64,000 nt of DNA. Source: an uncultured Bdellovibrionales bacterium (GTDB lineage Bacteria; Bdellovibrionota; Bdellovibrionia; Bdellovibrionales; Bdellovibrionaceae). Positions 54,382 through 62,009 of this stretch are shown here, in pieces. The stretch's first letter is position 1, and every line of letters starts with the position of its first letter. The notes under the pieces are model-generated. The model was not told the origin of the DNA, ran no database searches, and saw only the letters and a program-made list of their open reading frames with translations. The DNA lies in the NCBI GenBank assembly GCA_903926205.1, contig CAIYID010000008.1, positions 30,839-94,838 of the forward strand, given 5' to 3'. Made by a program: the position numbers and the translations under genes.

Positions 54382-54450
54382 CGATGGACCTGCGGTCCAA
54401 TAGCGATGGGCCTGCGGCGCTGTAAGTTCATAGGCCTACGGTCCAAAAAC
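54361..54450. repeat. Tandem palindromic repeat spanning the SGNH gene's stop codon
   Basis: A 22-bp unit beginning GATGGACCTGCGGTCC occurs perfectly at 54361-54382 and 54383-54404. Two decayed copies follow (54405-54426 and about 54431-54450). Each perfect unit has a GGACC/GGTCC stem around TGC. The TAG stop of the hydrolase is in the first unit. Confidence 0.75.
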
Positions 54451-54451
54451 A

Positions 54452-54670
54452 TTATTTTGAAAGTGAATCGAGTGTAATTTTAAGATCGCTAAGAAGTTTT
54501 TGCATATCTTGAAGCATCTTTTCGTCAGGGCTGGGACCATGGATTTCGTGAGCCATCACTTCCCAATGATCCAAGGCGCTTTTTAGCTCAGTACTCGTCC
54601 ATTGCCAACTCTTACGAAGATTTTGCGGAGGGTTTGAATTTTTGCCGTTATCATTGTTGTCGTTCTTCAT
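54452..54670 (-). CDS. Small hypothetical protein
   Basis: A 72-residue charged protein starting MKNDNNDNGKN, with a likely disordered N-terminus and a helical C-terminus (ELKSALDHWEVMAHEIHG, then KLLSDLKITLDSLSK). No family is recognised. The Shine-Dalgarno is weak. An upstream TTG would add 8 residues. Its end abuts the tandem palindromic repeat. Confidence 0.55.
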   Translation of the reverse strand: MKNDNNDNGKNSNPPQNLRKSWQWTSTELKSALDHWEVMAHEIHGPSPDEKMLQDMQKLLSDLKITLDSLSK

Positions 54671-54780
54671 GAAGTGGCAAGAGTGTAGGGTCAAGCTTCT
54701 TGATCTGCAAGGATAAATCTATTGCTAAAATTGACTTTTTCGTATGAGTCGTGAATATTGCTTATTTTGGAGGAAATAAA

Positions 54781-56454
54781 ATGGCTGAAGAAATTATTTA
54801 TACGATGAAGGGTGTTTCCAAGGTCTATCCTCCGAATCGCTACGTTCTAAAAAACATTTATCTTTCGTATTTTTACGGAGCCAAAATCGGAGTATTAGGA
54901 CTCAATGGTTCAGGAAAATCTTCTTTGCTTAAAATTATGTCAGGTGTGGATAAGGAATTTTTAGGCGAAGCCTTTCCCGCAAAAAAAATGCGTGTGGGAT
55001 ATTTGGAGCAAGAACCTCATTTAGATCCAAGTCTGACCGTGAAAGAAAATATTTTCTCGGGAATGGGCGAGCTTCCTAAGTTTATGAAAGAGTTCAACGA
55101 CATCTCAAAAAAATTTGAGGATCCTAATTTGGATCCGAATGAGATGGATAAACTGATTGCAAAACAAGGTGAGATTCAAGAAAAAATCGAAGCTTTAAAT
55201 GGCTGGGAAGTGGATCAAACCATTGAAAAAGCCATGGATGCTCTTCGTTGCCCAGAGGGCGACTCCACCGTAACGCAACTTTCAGGTGGGGAGAAACGTC
55301 GCGTAGCGCTTTGTCGCTTATTGCTCTCGCAACCGGATATTTTGCTTTTGGATGAGCCAACGAATCACTTGGATGCCGAATCAGTTTTGTGGTTGGAGCA
55401 ATTTTTAGCTCGCTTTCCCGGAACGGTGATCGCGGTGACCCATGATCGTTATTTCTTGGATAATGTGGCCGGATGGATTCTTGAGCTCGACAGAGGCGAA
55501 GGCATACCTTGGAAAGGTAACTACTCTTCTTGGTTGGAGCAAAAAAATGCGCGTCAACAACATGAACAACAGACAGAGTCTCGCCGCCAAAAGACTCTCG
55601 AGCGAGAACTTGAGTGGATTCGCATGGCGCCGCGAGCTCGTCAGGCCAAATCAAAGGCGCGAATTTCCAATTATGAAAATTTATTGAAAGAACCGACCAG
55701 CGAAAAACTACAGGAATTGTCTATATATATTCCGGCGGGACCTCGCTTGGGTGATGTGGTGGTGGATTTTAATCATGTGCGGAAAGCCTTTGGAGAAAAA
55801 CTTTTATTTGATGATTTGAATTTCAGCATTCCAAAAGGAGCAATTGTTGGCATCGTGGGACCGAATGGCGTTGGTAAAACAACTCTGTTCCGAATGATTG
55901 CCGGACAAGAAAAACCAGAGGGTGGTAACCTCAAAATCGGTGAAACCGTTAAACTCGCCTATGTCGATCAAAGCCGCGATTCTTTGGCTGCTGATCGAAC
56001 AGTGTTTGAAGAAGTTTGCGATGGTAAAGATTTGGTGACTCTTGGAAATCGAGAAATTCCAGGGCGACAATATGTCTCGTGGTTTAACTTCTCTGGCAAT
56101 GATCAGCAAAAGAAAGTAGGAACTCTTTCCGGTGGAGAGCGAAATCGCGTTCATCTCGCCAAGGTTTTAAAAACTGGCGGAAATCTTTTGTTGCTGGATG
56201 AGCCCACCAATGATTTGGATGTCAATACCATGCGTGCTCTTGAAGAAGCGATTCTTGAGTTCGGAGGTAGCGTTGTGGTGATCTCCCATGATCGTTGGTT
56301 CTTGGATCGTGTTTGTACTCATCTGTTGGTTTTTGAAGGGGATTCTCAAGTGAACTTCTTCCATGGTAACTTTAGCGAGTATGAAGAAGATCGTAAAAAA
56401 CGCTTGGGCGACGATGCTACGCCTAAGAGAATTCGATTTAGACCACTTCATTAA
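54781..56454 (+). CDS. ettA: Energy-dependent translational throttle protein EttA (ABC-F)
   Basis: A 557-residue cytoplasmic ABC-F protein with no membrane domain, almost the same length as E. coli EttA (555). Two ABC cassettes: the first has IGVLGLNGSGKSSLLK, signature TQLSGGEKRRVALCRLL and Walker B ILLLDEPTNHLD. The second has VGIVGPNGVGKTTLF, GTLSGGERNRVHLAKVL and LLLLDEPTNDLD. The interdomain linker, with a QTESRRQKTLERELEWIRM stretch, is characteristic. It binds the ribosome E site and gates elongation by ATP/ADP ratio. I began at 54781 because GGAGGAAAT lies just upstream. Confidence 0.95.
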   Translation: MAEEIIYTMKGVSKVYPPNRYVLKNIYLSYFYGAKIGVLGLNGSGKSSLLKIMSGVDKEFLGEAFPAKKMRVGYLEQEPHLDPSLTVKENIFSGMGELPKFMKEFNDISKKFEDPNLDPNEMDKLIAKQGEIQEKIEALNGWEVDQTIEKAMDALRCPEGDSTVTQLSGGEKRRVALCRLLLSQPDILLLDEPTNHLDAESVLWLEQFLARFPGTVIAVTHDRYFLDNVAGWILELDRGEGIPWKGNYSSWLEQKNARQQHEQQTESRRQKTLERELEWIRMAPRARQAKSKARISNYENLLKEPTSEKLQELSIYIPAGPRLGDVVVDFNHVRKAFGEKLLFDDLNFSIPKGAIVGIVGPNGVGKTTLFRMIAGQEKPEGGNLKIGETVKLAYVDQSRDSLAADRTVFEEVCDGKDLVTLGNREIPGRQYVSWFNFSGNDQQKKVGTLSGGERNRVHLAKVLKTGGNLLLLDEPTNDLDVNTMRALEEAILEFGGSVVVISHDRWFLDRVCTHLLVFEGDSQVNFFHGNFSEYEEDRKKRLGDDATPKRIRFRPLH

Positions 56455-56487
56455 ATAATTGGGTCTTGTATGATTTCGTAATGAGGG

Positions 56488-56508
56488 TGGTGAGCGAACA
56501 GCTCACCA
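56488..56508. terminator. Hairpin between convergent ettA and the GH108-like gene
   Basis: TGGTGAGC (56488-56495), a GAACA loop and GCTCACCA (56501-56508) form a perfect 8-bp stem in the 60-base convergent space. No clear U-tract follows on either side, but its place suits a shared transcript end. Confidence 0.5.
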
Positions 56509-56514
56509 GTTTGA

Positions 56515-57150
56515 CTATTCGTCTAAGATGTCTCGTCTTGTCCATGTGAGAAAAAATTGTTTGTTCTTTGGGTTGTTGTCGACAATAGAAATGTAGCGTT
56601 CCAAAGCTTGTAATTTTAGATGATCGAAAAACCACCAACGTCTTTGTTGATCGGCGGTGAAAGCATTAAGCCAGTCGATCATTTCGGGGCTGACTATTCC
56701 TGTGGGCTGTAAATCAGGCTCCGCACCATTAAGGTCATTGATGGTTTTTTCTAAGAGTTTGATGGCATTGCCGGCTCCAGTGTTGATCGCCAGATCGAGG
56801 AGTTTATAGGCAAGGTATTGACTGATTATTTCTTCGCCATGAATCGCTTTCCATTGGTCATTTCGATAGATTTGCGCGGCCTCTTCTCTTGTTAAAGATT
56901 TAATCCTGATACCCGCATGATCTCGACAGGTGATGCCAAATTTAGTGCCGCCGCAGTTTTTTCCATTGCGAAAATTTCCAGCATCATTGGGTAGATTTTG
57001 GTAGCCGCCTTCATTGCCAAACACGCCATTAATATGAACAATACGTTCGTTGTTTTTTGCGTCCCAACCGAAAAGTGATTTTTCGCAGTCAGCTGCAAAA
57101 ACATTCATAGAAGTGAGGTACAAGTTTAAAAAAAGAAAAATATTTTTCAT
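56515..57150 (-). CDS. Exported GH108-like (phage-type) peptidoglycan hydrolase
   Basis: A 211-residue protein. A signal peptide (MKNIFLFLNLYLTSMNVFAA) suggests secretion or periplasmic location. Residues about 25-110 resemble the glycosyl hydrolase 108 domain: NGVFGNEGGYQNLPNDAGNF with a catalytic-type Glu47, then GTKFGITCRDHAG, and LTREEAAQIYRNDQW. The C-terminal part (about 112-205, LAYKLLDLAINTGAGNAIKL, then RRWWFFDHLKLQALERYI) matches the small peptidoglycan-binding-3 domain that follows it in phage endolysins. I infer muramidase activity on own or prey wall. No phage genes surround it. Confidence 0.82.
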   Translation of the reverse strand: MKNIFLFLNLYLTSMNVFAADCEKSLFGWDAKNNERIVHINGVFGNEGGYQNLPNDAGNFRNGKNCGGTKFGITCRDHAGIRIKSLTREEAAQIYRNDQWKAIHGEEIISQYLAYKLLDLAINTGAGNAIKLLEKTINDLNGAEPDLQPTGIVSPEMIDWLNAFTADQQRRWWFFDHLKLQALERYISIVDNNPKNKQFFLTWTRRDILDE

Positions 57151-57268
57151 GTCAATTAAACGTCGTTTTAAAGTTGTTGGAATTTATTCCCTATCAATCA
57201 ACTAGAACGATCCTTCTTAGCTTTGATAAGCCAAAACAAGGCCAACGTAAAAACAGGGTAGCTTCGAA

Positions 57269-57290
57269 TTAACAGAGAAAGCTCTGTTAA
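57269..57290 (-). terminator. Strong hairpin downstream of the J-domain gene
   Basis: TTAACAGAG, AAAG loop, CTCTGTTAA: a perfect 9-bp stem. Outer AGGGT/ACCCT bases can extend it. Read on the minus strand, the outer arm is followed by GTTTTTAC, a possible U-tract, so it could end the J-domain transcript before the GH108-like gene. Confidence 0.55.
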
Positions 57291-57343
57291 GACCCTCAAC
57301 AGCTGACGTAATTTGTCACTTCACTTTGGGCTATAACACGGCT

Positions 57344-57787
57344 CTAGACTAAAGATTTTAAAAGGGTGAAGGCATTTCTTACCTGCCAAAAATCTTCAGC
57401 TTGACCCCCCTTGTCGGGGTGGACTTTTAGCAGAGCCTGTCGATAGGATCGCTTTAATTCTATCATATTGAAATTCTCTGCAAAATTCGAAGCATAGCAC
57501 TTTAAGAGCAGAAATGCCTGTGTTTGAGCTTCGTTGAATTGATGCGAAGGACGGGGTCTTGGGGGCTTTCTATAGCGTGAATAAGGTGAGCGTTCGTAAT
57601 TGCAAGGGCTTTTCAAGCTGGTCTTGAGATTGCTGTTTTGACCCATGAGCCAGCCCAAGTGCTGATAGCCAGTTTCGTCAGTGACTTCCCCTGATTTTTC
57701 CAAATCTTGGGATAACTTCAGCTCTGCAAAGAGTTCTTCTCTGATCTTATTTTCCAAGGTTTTCGCAAAGCTTTGAAAGTTGGACAT
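57344..57787 (-). CDS. Small protein with C-terminal J-domain
   Basis: A 147-residue protein. The N-terminal part (about 1-85) is charged with a Pro/Arg-rich stretch (YRKPPRPRPSHQF). Residues about 90-147 form a J-domain-like fold with LKRSYRQALLKVHPDKGGQ; the HPD is at about 123-125 and the position is C-terminal rather than N-terminal. It should stimulate an Hsp70, probably the DnaK of this window. The start is the ATG at 57787; an upstream frame to 57826 is less supported. It is followed by a strong hairpin. Confidence 0.8.
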   Translation of the reverse strand: MSNFQSFAKTLENKIREELFAELKLSQDLEKSGEVTDETGYQHLGWLMGQNSNLKTSLKSPCNYERSPYSRYRKPPRPRPSHQFNEAQTQAFLLLKCYASNFAENFNMIELKRSYRQALLKVHPDKGGQAEDFWQVRNAFTLLKSLV

Positions 57788-57909
57788 GCCTTCTTTTCGG
57801 CTCAAATTGAAACGGCAGGAGTCCAAAAAGGGTCCGGTTTTTTGACGAAAAAACTTTGGAAAAGGTCTGCGCCTTGAGGCTTTTACTTGAATTTTCCACA
57901 GAAAAATTT

Positions 57910-57983
57910 CACTTTTCAGAGGGGAAATCTGAAATTCTTACGAATTCTCCTCGAGAAAAGACCTTTTCCCCTCTGAAAAAGTG
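57910..57983. repeat. Large near-perfect inverted repeat upstream of the SWIB gene
   Basis: Left arm CACTTTTCAGAGGGGAAA (57910-57927) pairs with right arm TTTTCCCCTCTGAAAAAGTG (57964-57983) except for a one-base bulge, over about 18 bp. The 36-base middle has smaller self-complementary segments (for example around GAATTC). It may form a long stem in RNA or a protein-binding site. Confidence 0.65.
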
Positions 57984-58073
57984 CTGGTGAAGGCCAAAAA
58001 GGGGCTATTTTTTTGAAATTTCCCTCGTAAAATTAAAAAATCGCATAAAAATGAGAGGAGAACGCATTTTTTT

Positions 58074-58102
58074 TTGGACAAATCAAAAATCATCGCTACA
58101 CT
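58074..58102 (+). promoter_or_regulatory. Predicted sigma-70-type promoter of the SWIB gene
   Basis: TTGGAC (58074-58079), 17 bases, TACACT (58097-58102). Both boxes are good partial matches with ideal spacing. The start would be near 58109, giving a leader of about 75 bases. Confidence 0.55.
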
Positions 58103-58184
58103 AGGCACTTGTTAAGGTTTGCGAATAGAAAACAAACAAATGTCGGCTGAAGAGTTGACACAACTGTCTCTAAACGGAGGACAA

Positions 58185-58544
58185 ATGGCTAAGAAAAAAG
58201 TAACTAAGAAAGCAGCTCCTAAGAAAGCAGCTCCTAAAAAAGCAGCTCCTAAAAAAGCAGCTCCTAAAAAAGCAGCTCCTAAAAAAGCCTCTAAACGTAA
58301 ACCAAATGCAGCTTTCATGCGTGCGTTGACTCCATCTGCAGCTTTGGCAGCAGTTATTGGCGCAACTCCAATTCCTCGCACAGAAGTTGTTAAAAAATTG
58401 TGGGCTTACATCAAAAAGAACGGTCTTCAAGACTCTCAAAATCGTCGCAACATCAATGCTGACGACAAATTGAAGCCTATCTTCGGAAAAGGCACTGTTT
58501 CTATGTTCGAAATGACTAAGCTTGTTTCTAAACATTTGAAATAA
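58185..58544 (+). CDS. SWIB/MDM2-domain protein with KKAAP repeats
   Basis: A 119-residue, very basic protein. Residues 1-40 consist of KKAAP repeats (MAKKKVTKKAAPKKAAP...), resembling histone H1 tails, followed by a SWIB domain at about 43-117 (FMRALTPSAALAAVIGATPI, EVVKKLWAYIKKNGLQDSQN, KLKPIFGKGTVSMFEMTKL). It is likely a nucleoid or chromatin-associated DNA-binding protein. GGAGG lies five bases before the chosen ATG, so the longer upstream frame was discarded. The 15-bp DNA repeats coding for KKAAP are nearly identical (see separate entry). Confidence 0.9.
   Translation: MAKKKVTKKAAPKKAAPKKAAPKKAAPKKAAPKKASKRKPNAAFMRALTPSAALAAVIGATPIPRTEVVKKLWAYIKKNGLQDSQNRRNINADDKLKPIFGKGTVSMFEMTKLVSKHLK
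58206..58280 (+). repeat. Tandem 15-bp coding repeat (five copies)
   Basis: Five full copies of AAGAAAGCAGCTCCT or AAAAAAGCAGCTCCT, differing only at the third base, code KKAAP inside the SWIB gene, with a partial copy after. Near-identity at silent positions points to recent slippage, so the copy number may vary between strains. Confidence 0.9.
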
Positions 58545-58574
58545 GTCATCTTGATTTAAATCATAAAATCAGCG

Positions 58575-58644
58575 AAAACCCACTTTACGGCACATTGGAT
58601 TTCCTAGGGATTCCAAAGTGATACGAAAGTGGGTTTTTGTTTTT
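58575..58644 (+). terminator. Strong intrinsic terminator of the SWIB gene
   Basis: AAAACCCACTTT (58575-58586) pairs perfectly with AAAGTGGGTTTT (58626-58637), enclosing a smaller TTGGA/TCCAA hairpin. TTTTTGTTTTT follows directly (58634-58644). It separates the SWIB gene from map. Confidence 0.8.
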
Positions 58645-58696
58645 GAAACTTAAACATTAGAATCGTAAATTTTAGACTCATAAAAAGGTAAAATGA

Positions 58697-59470
58697 ATGT
58701 CGCGTGATCGAAAAATAGTTCCTCTTAATAAAGAGGAAATCATGAAAATGCGTGTGGTCTGTAAATTGGCGGCGCGTACTTTGGAAAATATTGCGAAGTA
58801 TGTACGCGTTGGAGTTACGACGTCGGAGCTTGATCAAATCGTCGAAGATTTTACAAAAACCAACGGAGCCAGTTCCGCGCCACTGGGATATCATGGTTTT
58901 CCAAAGTCCATTTGTACCTCGGTGAATTCGATTGTCTGTCATGGAGTGCCAGATCAGAGAATTCTAAAGTCTGGAGATATCATCAATGTGGATGTCACAC
59001 CGATGAAAGATGGATTTTTCGGAGACTGTTCGGCGTCTTACATTGTTGGAGAGGTTTCAGATGTGGCGCGTGCTATTGTTCAAACGGCGGAAATTGCCCG
59101 CGACAAAGGAATTGAAGCTATCGTTCCTGGCGCAACGACTGGCGACATTGGCTTTGCGATAGATAAATTTGTAACGCGTAAAGGATATACAGCCGTGAAG
59201 GAAATTGGCGGGCATGGTATCGGTCGAATTTTTCATGAGGACCCATTTGTTCCCTCTTATGGAAAGAGGGGCCGGGGTGATCTACTCGTTCCATGGCATT
59301 GCATCACGGTAGAGCCCATGATTAACGAAGGTAGTGCTTCCGTAAAGGAATTTGATATTCCAGGTTCAACTGTGAAATACTATGAAACTTCTGACGGTAA
59401 ATTGTCGGCTCAATTTGAGCACACTATTTTGGTGACAGAAACTGGCTACGAAATTTTAACACTTCCATAA
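58697..59470 (+). CDS. map: Methionine aminopeptidase type I
   Basis: A 257-residue metalloenzyme that removes the initiator methionine. The metal-ligand set is present: Asp in NVDVTPMKDG, Asp in FFGDCSASY, His in GGHGIGRIFHED, Glu in TVEPMIN and Glu in QFEHTILV. The start MSRDRKIVPLNKEEI is typical of type I. It is followed after 31 bases by ahcY. Confidence 0.95.
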   Translation: MSRDRKIVPLNKEEIMKMRVVCKLAARTLENIAKYVRVGVTTSELDQIVEDFTKTNGASSAPLGYHGFPKSICTSVNSIVCHGVPDQRILKSGDIINVDVTPMKDGFFGDCSASYIVGEVSDVARAIVQTAEIARDKGIEAIVPGATTGDIGFAIDKFVTRKGYTAVKEIGGHGIGRIFHEDPFVPSYGKRGRGDLLVPWHCITVEPMINEGSASVKEFDIPGSTVKYYETSDGKLSAQFEHTILVTETGYEILTLP

Positions 59471-59501
59471 ATAAGAAATTTTTTTAAAAAAAGGATGAAC
59501 A

Positions 59502-60932
59502 ATGGCAAACTTACAAACAGTGACAGGAAAAAATCGAATGGCAAAAAACAAAATCAATGTGAAAAATAAAATCACTCAAAAAAATACAGTGAAAGCAACT
59601 GCTGGGAATCTAGATTATCTTGTTTGCACAGAAGCAATGAATGATCGAAAAAAATTCGAAGAGTTGGCTCGTTGGGGTCGCGAAGAAATTGAAATCGCAG
59701 AGACTGAAATGCCCGGTTTGATGGCTCTCAGAAAAGAGTACGGCAAATCTCAGCCTTTGAAAGGTGCTCGTGTAGCCGGTTGCTTGCACATGACCATTCA
59801 AACCGCGGTCCTCATAGAGACTCTGATTCACTTAGGCGCCAAAGTTCGTTGGTCTTCATGCAATATTTTTTCAACTCAAGATCACGCCGCTGTGGCTATT
59901 GCGGCCGCAGGAATTCCAGTTTTTGCTTGGAAGGGTGAGACGGAAGAGGAATACCGTTGGTGCGTTGAGCAAACCATCGAAAAGTGGGGTAAAGAGGGCG
60001 ATGCTAATATGATTCTCGATGATGGTGGAGATCTTACTAACATCATGCACGAAGAAAAATATGCTAAGTATCTGAAACAAATTCTCGGCATTTCTGAAGA
60101 GACCACCACGGGTGTTCACAATCTAGAAATGATGTTGAAAAAAGGAATTTTAAAAGTTCCAGCGATCAACGTGAATGACTCTGTCACTAAATCAAAATTC
60201 GATAATCTTTATGGCTGTCGTGAGTCTTTGGCAGATGGTATTAAACGCGCGACGGACACTATGGTAGCTGGTAAAACCGTTGCCGTGGCGGGTTATGGCG
60301 ATGTGGGTAAAGGTTGTGCTCACTCCATGCGCGGTTTCGGGGCACGGGTGCTTGTGACTGAAATTGATCCAATTTGTGCTTTGCAAGCAGCGATGGAAGG
60401 TTTCGAAGTAACGACCATGGAATTGGCTGTCGAAGAGGCGGACATGTTTGTTACTGCGACTGGTTGCTGCGATATCATCAATGAAAAACATTTCGCGAAA
60501 ATGAAAAACAACGCGATTGTTTGCAACATCGGCCACTTTGATATTGAGATCGATATTGCATGGCTCAATAAAAATTCAAAAGTGAGAGAAATCAAACCGC
60601 AAGTGGACATTCATACACTTAAAAATGGTAACCAAGTGATTGTTTTGGCTAAAGGTCGATTGGTGAATTTAGGTTGTGCGACTGGACATCCAAGCTTTGT
60701 GATGTCGAATTCATTCACGAATCAAGTTTTGGCGCAAATTGAGTTGTACACAAATAAATCGAAGTACAATAAAGCCTCTATTCACCGTTTACCTAAACAC
60801 TTAGATGAAAAAGTAGCAGCACTTCATTTAGGAAAATTAGGAGTGCGGTTGACCAAGCTTTCGAAAAAACAATCTGACTATTTGTCAATTTCCCCGAATG
60901 GTCCGTTCAAACCAGAACACTATCGATATTAA
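59502..60932 (+). CDS. ahcY: Adenosylhomocysteinase (SAH hydrolase)
   Basis: A 476-residue enzyme that splits S-adenosylhomocysteine, recycling the product of methylation. Signatures are [33 protein letters not shown], the NAD-binding [19 protein letters not shown], and a C-terminal [12 protein letters not shown] that completes the neighbouring active site. The first ~35 residues, rich in Lys/Asn, are an extension beyond the usual N-terminus. AAGGATG lies before the ATG. A duplicated palindrome follows the stop. It serves the methyltransferases of the cell. Confidence 0.97.
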   Translation: MANLQTVTGKNRMAKNKINVKNKITQKNTVKATAGNLDYLVCTEAMNDRKKFEELARWGREEIEIAETEMPGLMALRKEYGKSQPLKGARVAGCLHMTIQTAVLIETLIHLGAKVRWSSCNIFSTQDHAAVAIAAAGIPVFAWKGETEEEYRWCVEQTIEKWGKEGDANMILDDGGDLTNIMHEEKYAKYLKQILGISEETTTGVHNLEMMLKKGILKVPAINVNDSVTKSKFDNLYGCRESLADGIKRATDTMVAGKTVAVAGYGDVGKGCAHSMRGFGARVLVTEIDPICALQAAMEGFEVTTMELAVEEADMFVTATGCCDIINEKHFAKMKNNAIVCNIGHFDIEIDIAWLNKNSKVREIKPQVDIHTLKNGNQVIVLAKGRLVNLGCATGHPSFVMSNSFTNQVLAQIELYTNKSKYNKASIHRLPKHLDEKVAALHLGKLGVRLTKLSKKQSDYLSISPNGPFKPEHYRY

Positions 60933-60946
60933 TTTGTGATTCAAGG

Positions 60947-60994
60947 GCCGATAGGCAAAGCGCCTGTCGGCTGGTTCCCGAAACGCCTGTCGGC
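60947..60994. repeat. Hairpin with duplicated arm downstream of ahcY
   Basis: GCCGATAGGC (60947-60956), 5 bases, GCCTGTCGGC (60962-60971) form a 10-bp stem with one G-T pair. An identical copy of the 3' arm occurs at 60985-60994, allowing alternative folding. It may mark the end of the map-ahcY transcript. Confidence 0.55.
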
Positions 60995-61021
60995 GGTCAG
61001 AAAACGTCTATTGCTGTGCGA

Positions 61022-61570
61022 CTATTTTTTCAAATCTGATTTTAAATGACTGAGATAAAATTCCAATTCGGCAATGCTCTCTTGAATGTCATTCAAGGCA
61101 CGGTGGGAATTAGTTTTGTCATGTTTTAATCCGTATTTTGAGTTGAAAATAATTTTCCAACTTGAAATATCAAGCATGCGATAATGCAGGAGCGAAGCAA
61201 AGCCTGGCCAGTATTTATCAATGAAGAGCCGATCTTGCGCAATCGAGTTTCCCGCGAGCACGGGGCGTTCGTCATTTGAAAAATGTTTTTTCACCATGGA
61301 AATCAAATGATCTTCCACTTCGTCGGAAGGAAGACCAAATGGAACTTTCGCCGTTAAGCCGGAGTCGCGATGATGAGTTCGATTCCAATCATCCATTTTG
61401 TCCAGATAATGCTGAGGTTGTTTGATCACGCACTCGAAGCTATCAAGAGATTTAAAATTAAAATCTGTGATAATTACAGCGCATTCGATGATGACTTCCT
61501 TATCAATATCCAATCCGGTCATTTCTAGGTCGATCCAAAACAATTTTGAAGCGCTTCCTGGTAAAGCCAT
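61022..61570 (-). CDS. orn: Oligoribonuclease
   Basis: A 182-residue 3'-5' exonuclease of the DEDDh family that clears di- to penta-ribonucleotides, including pGpG from cyclic-di-GMP turnover. Motifs are FWIDLEMTGLDIDKEVIIE, AGNSIAQDRLFI, and the late NSHRALNDIQESIAEL with His and Asp. Length fits the family (about 180). GGAAGG lies nine bases before the ATG. Cyclic-di-GMP is central to Bdellovibrio life-style control, so this enzyme may matter beyond RNA decay. Confidence 0.95.
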   Translation of the reverse strand: MALPGSASKLFWIDLEMTGLDIDKEVIIECAVIITDFNFKSLDSFECVIKQPQHYLDKMDDWNRTHHRDSGLTAKVPFGLPSDEVEDHLISMVKKHFSNDERPVLAGNSIAQDRLFIDKYWPGFASLLHYRMLDISSWKIIFNSKYGLKHDKTNSHRALNDIQESIAELEFYLSHLKSDLKK

Positions 61571-61750
61571 GCAATTAATCCTTCCGTCCTCAATTTAAGG
61601 GGTTGAAGGATTATTGCCCTGAGAAGAAGCCCTTCGCAACTGAAGATTTCGACTCACTAAACTTTTGACAGTTTTGCAATGCAAAATTGAGTGTTAGAAC
61701 CCGGCTCGGTTTTAGTTCTTGGTTATTTTGACAGCAATTGGGAGCCTTCA

Positions 61751-61999
61751 ATGAGAATTCAAAGAAAAAACGACAGACATCAACAACTAGTTTTAGTGAT
61801 TTTCGCTATTTTTATTTTGGCAGGAATGATCAAATTTTTTGGCAATAATTTAAATACGGTGAATGCAGCTACTGTGCTGACATCGAAACAAGAAGTTCGA
61901 TTGAACCCTCTTGTGGGTAATACGACGGATTCAATGGCTCATGAGGAATTATGGTCCCTCACTTCTTCTGAGGTTGATGTTGCCTTCAGCGCAAGGTAG
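61751..61999 (+). CDS. Small single-span membrane protein upstream of ttcA
   Basis: An 82-residue protein. The basic start MRIQRKNDRHQQ is followed by one hydrophobic segment (LVLVIFAIFILAGMIKFFG) and a polar tail (about 35-82). GGGAG lies about seven bases before the chosen ATG. It ends 10 bases before ttcA, so they are probably co-transcribed. I know no function. The original longer frame starts earlier, at 61691, without support. Confidence 0.6.
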   Translation: MRIQRKNDRHQQLVLVIFAIFILAGMIKFFGNNLNTVNAATVLTSKQEVRLNPLVGNTTDSMAHEELWSLTSSEVDVAFSAR

Positions 62000-62009
62000 A
62001 GAAGTTCGC

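Larger units (their letters stand above)
57788..58184. other. 397-base gap upstream of the SWIB gene
   Basis: No gene is seen. It contains the large inverted repeat at 57910-57983 and the promoter-like pair at 58074-58102, and it is AT-rich throughout. The long leader before the SWIB ATG (about 75 bases from the expected transcription start) could be structured. Confidence 0.5.

Noticed and set aside
58206..58280. CRISPR-like regular repeats
   Set aside because: The repeats are contiguous, 15 bp and in coding frame, with no spacers; no cas genes are present.
58112..58381. Minus-strand frame with LGAAF repeats
   Set aside because: Mirror image of the KKAAP repeats of the SWIB gene, not an independent gene.
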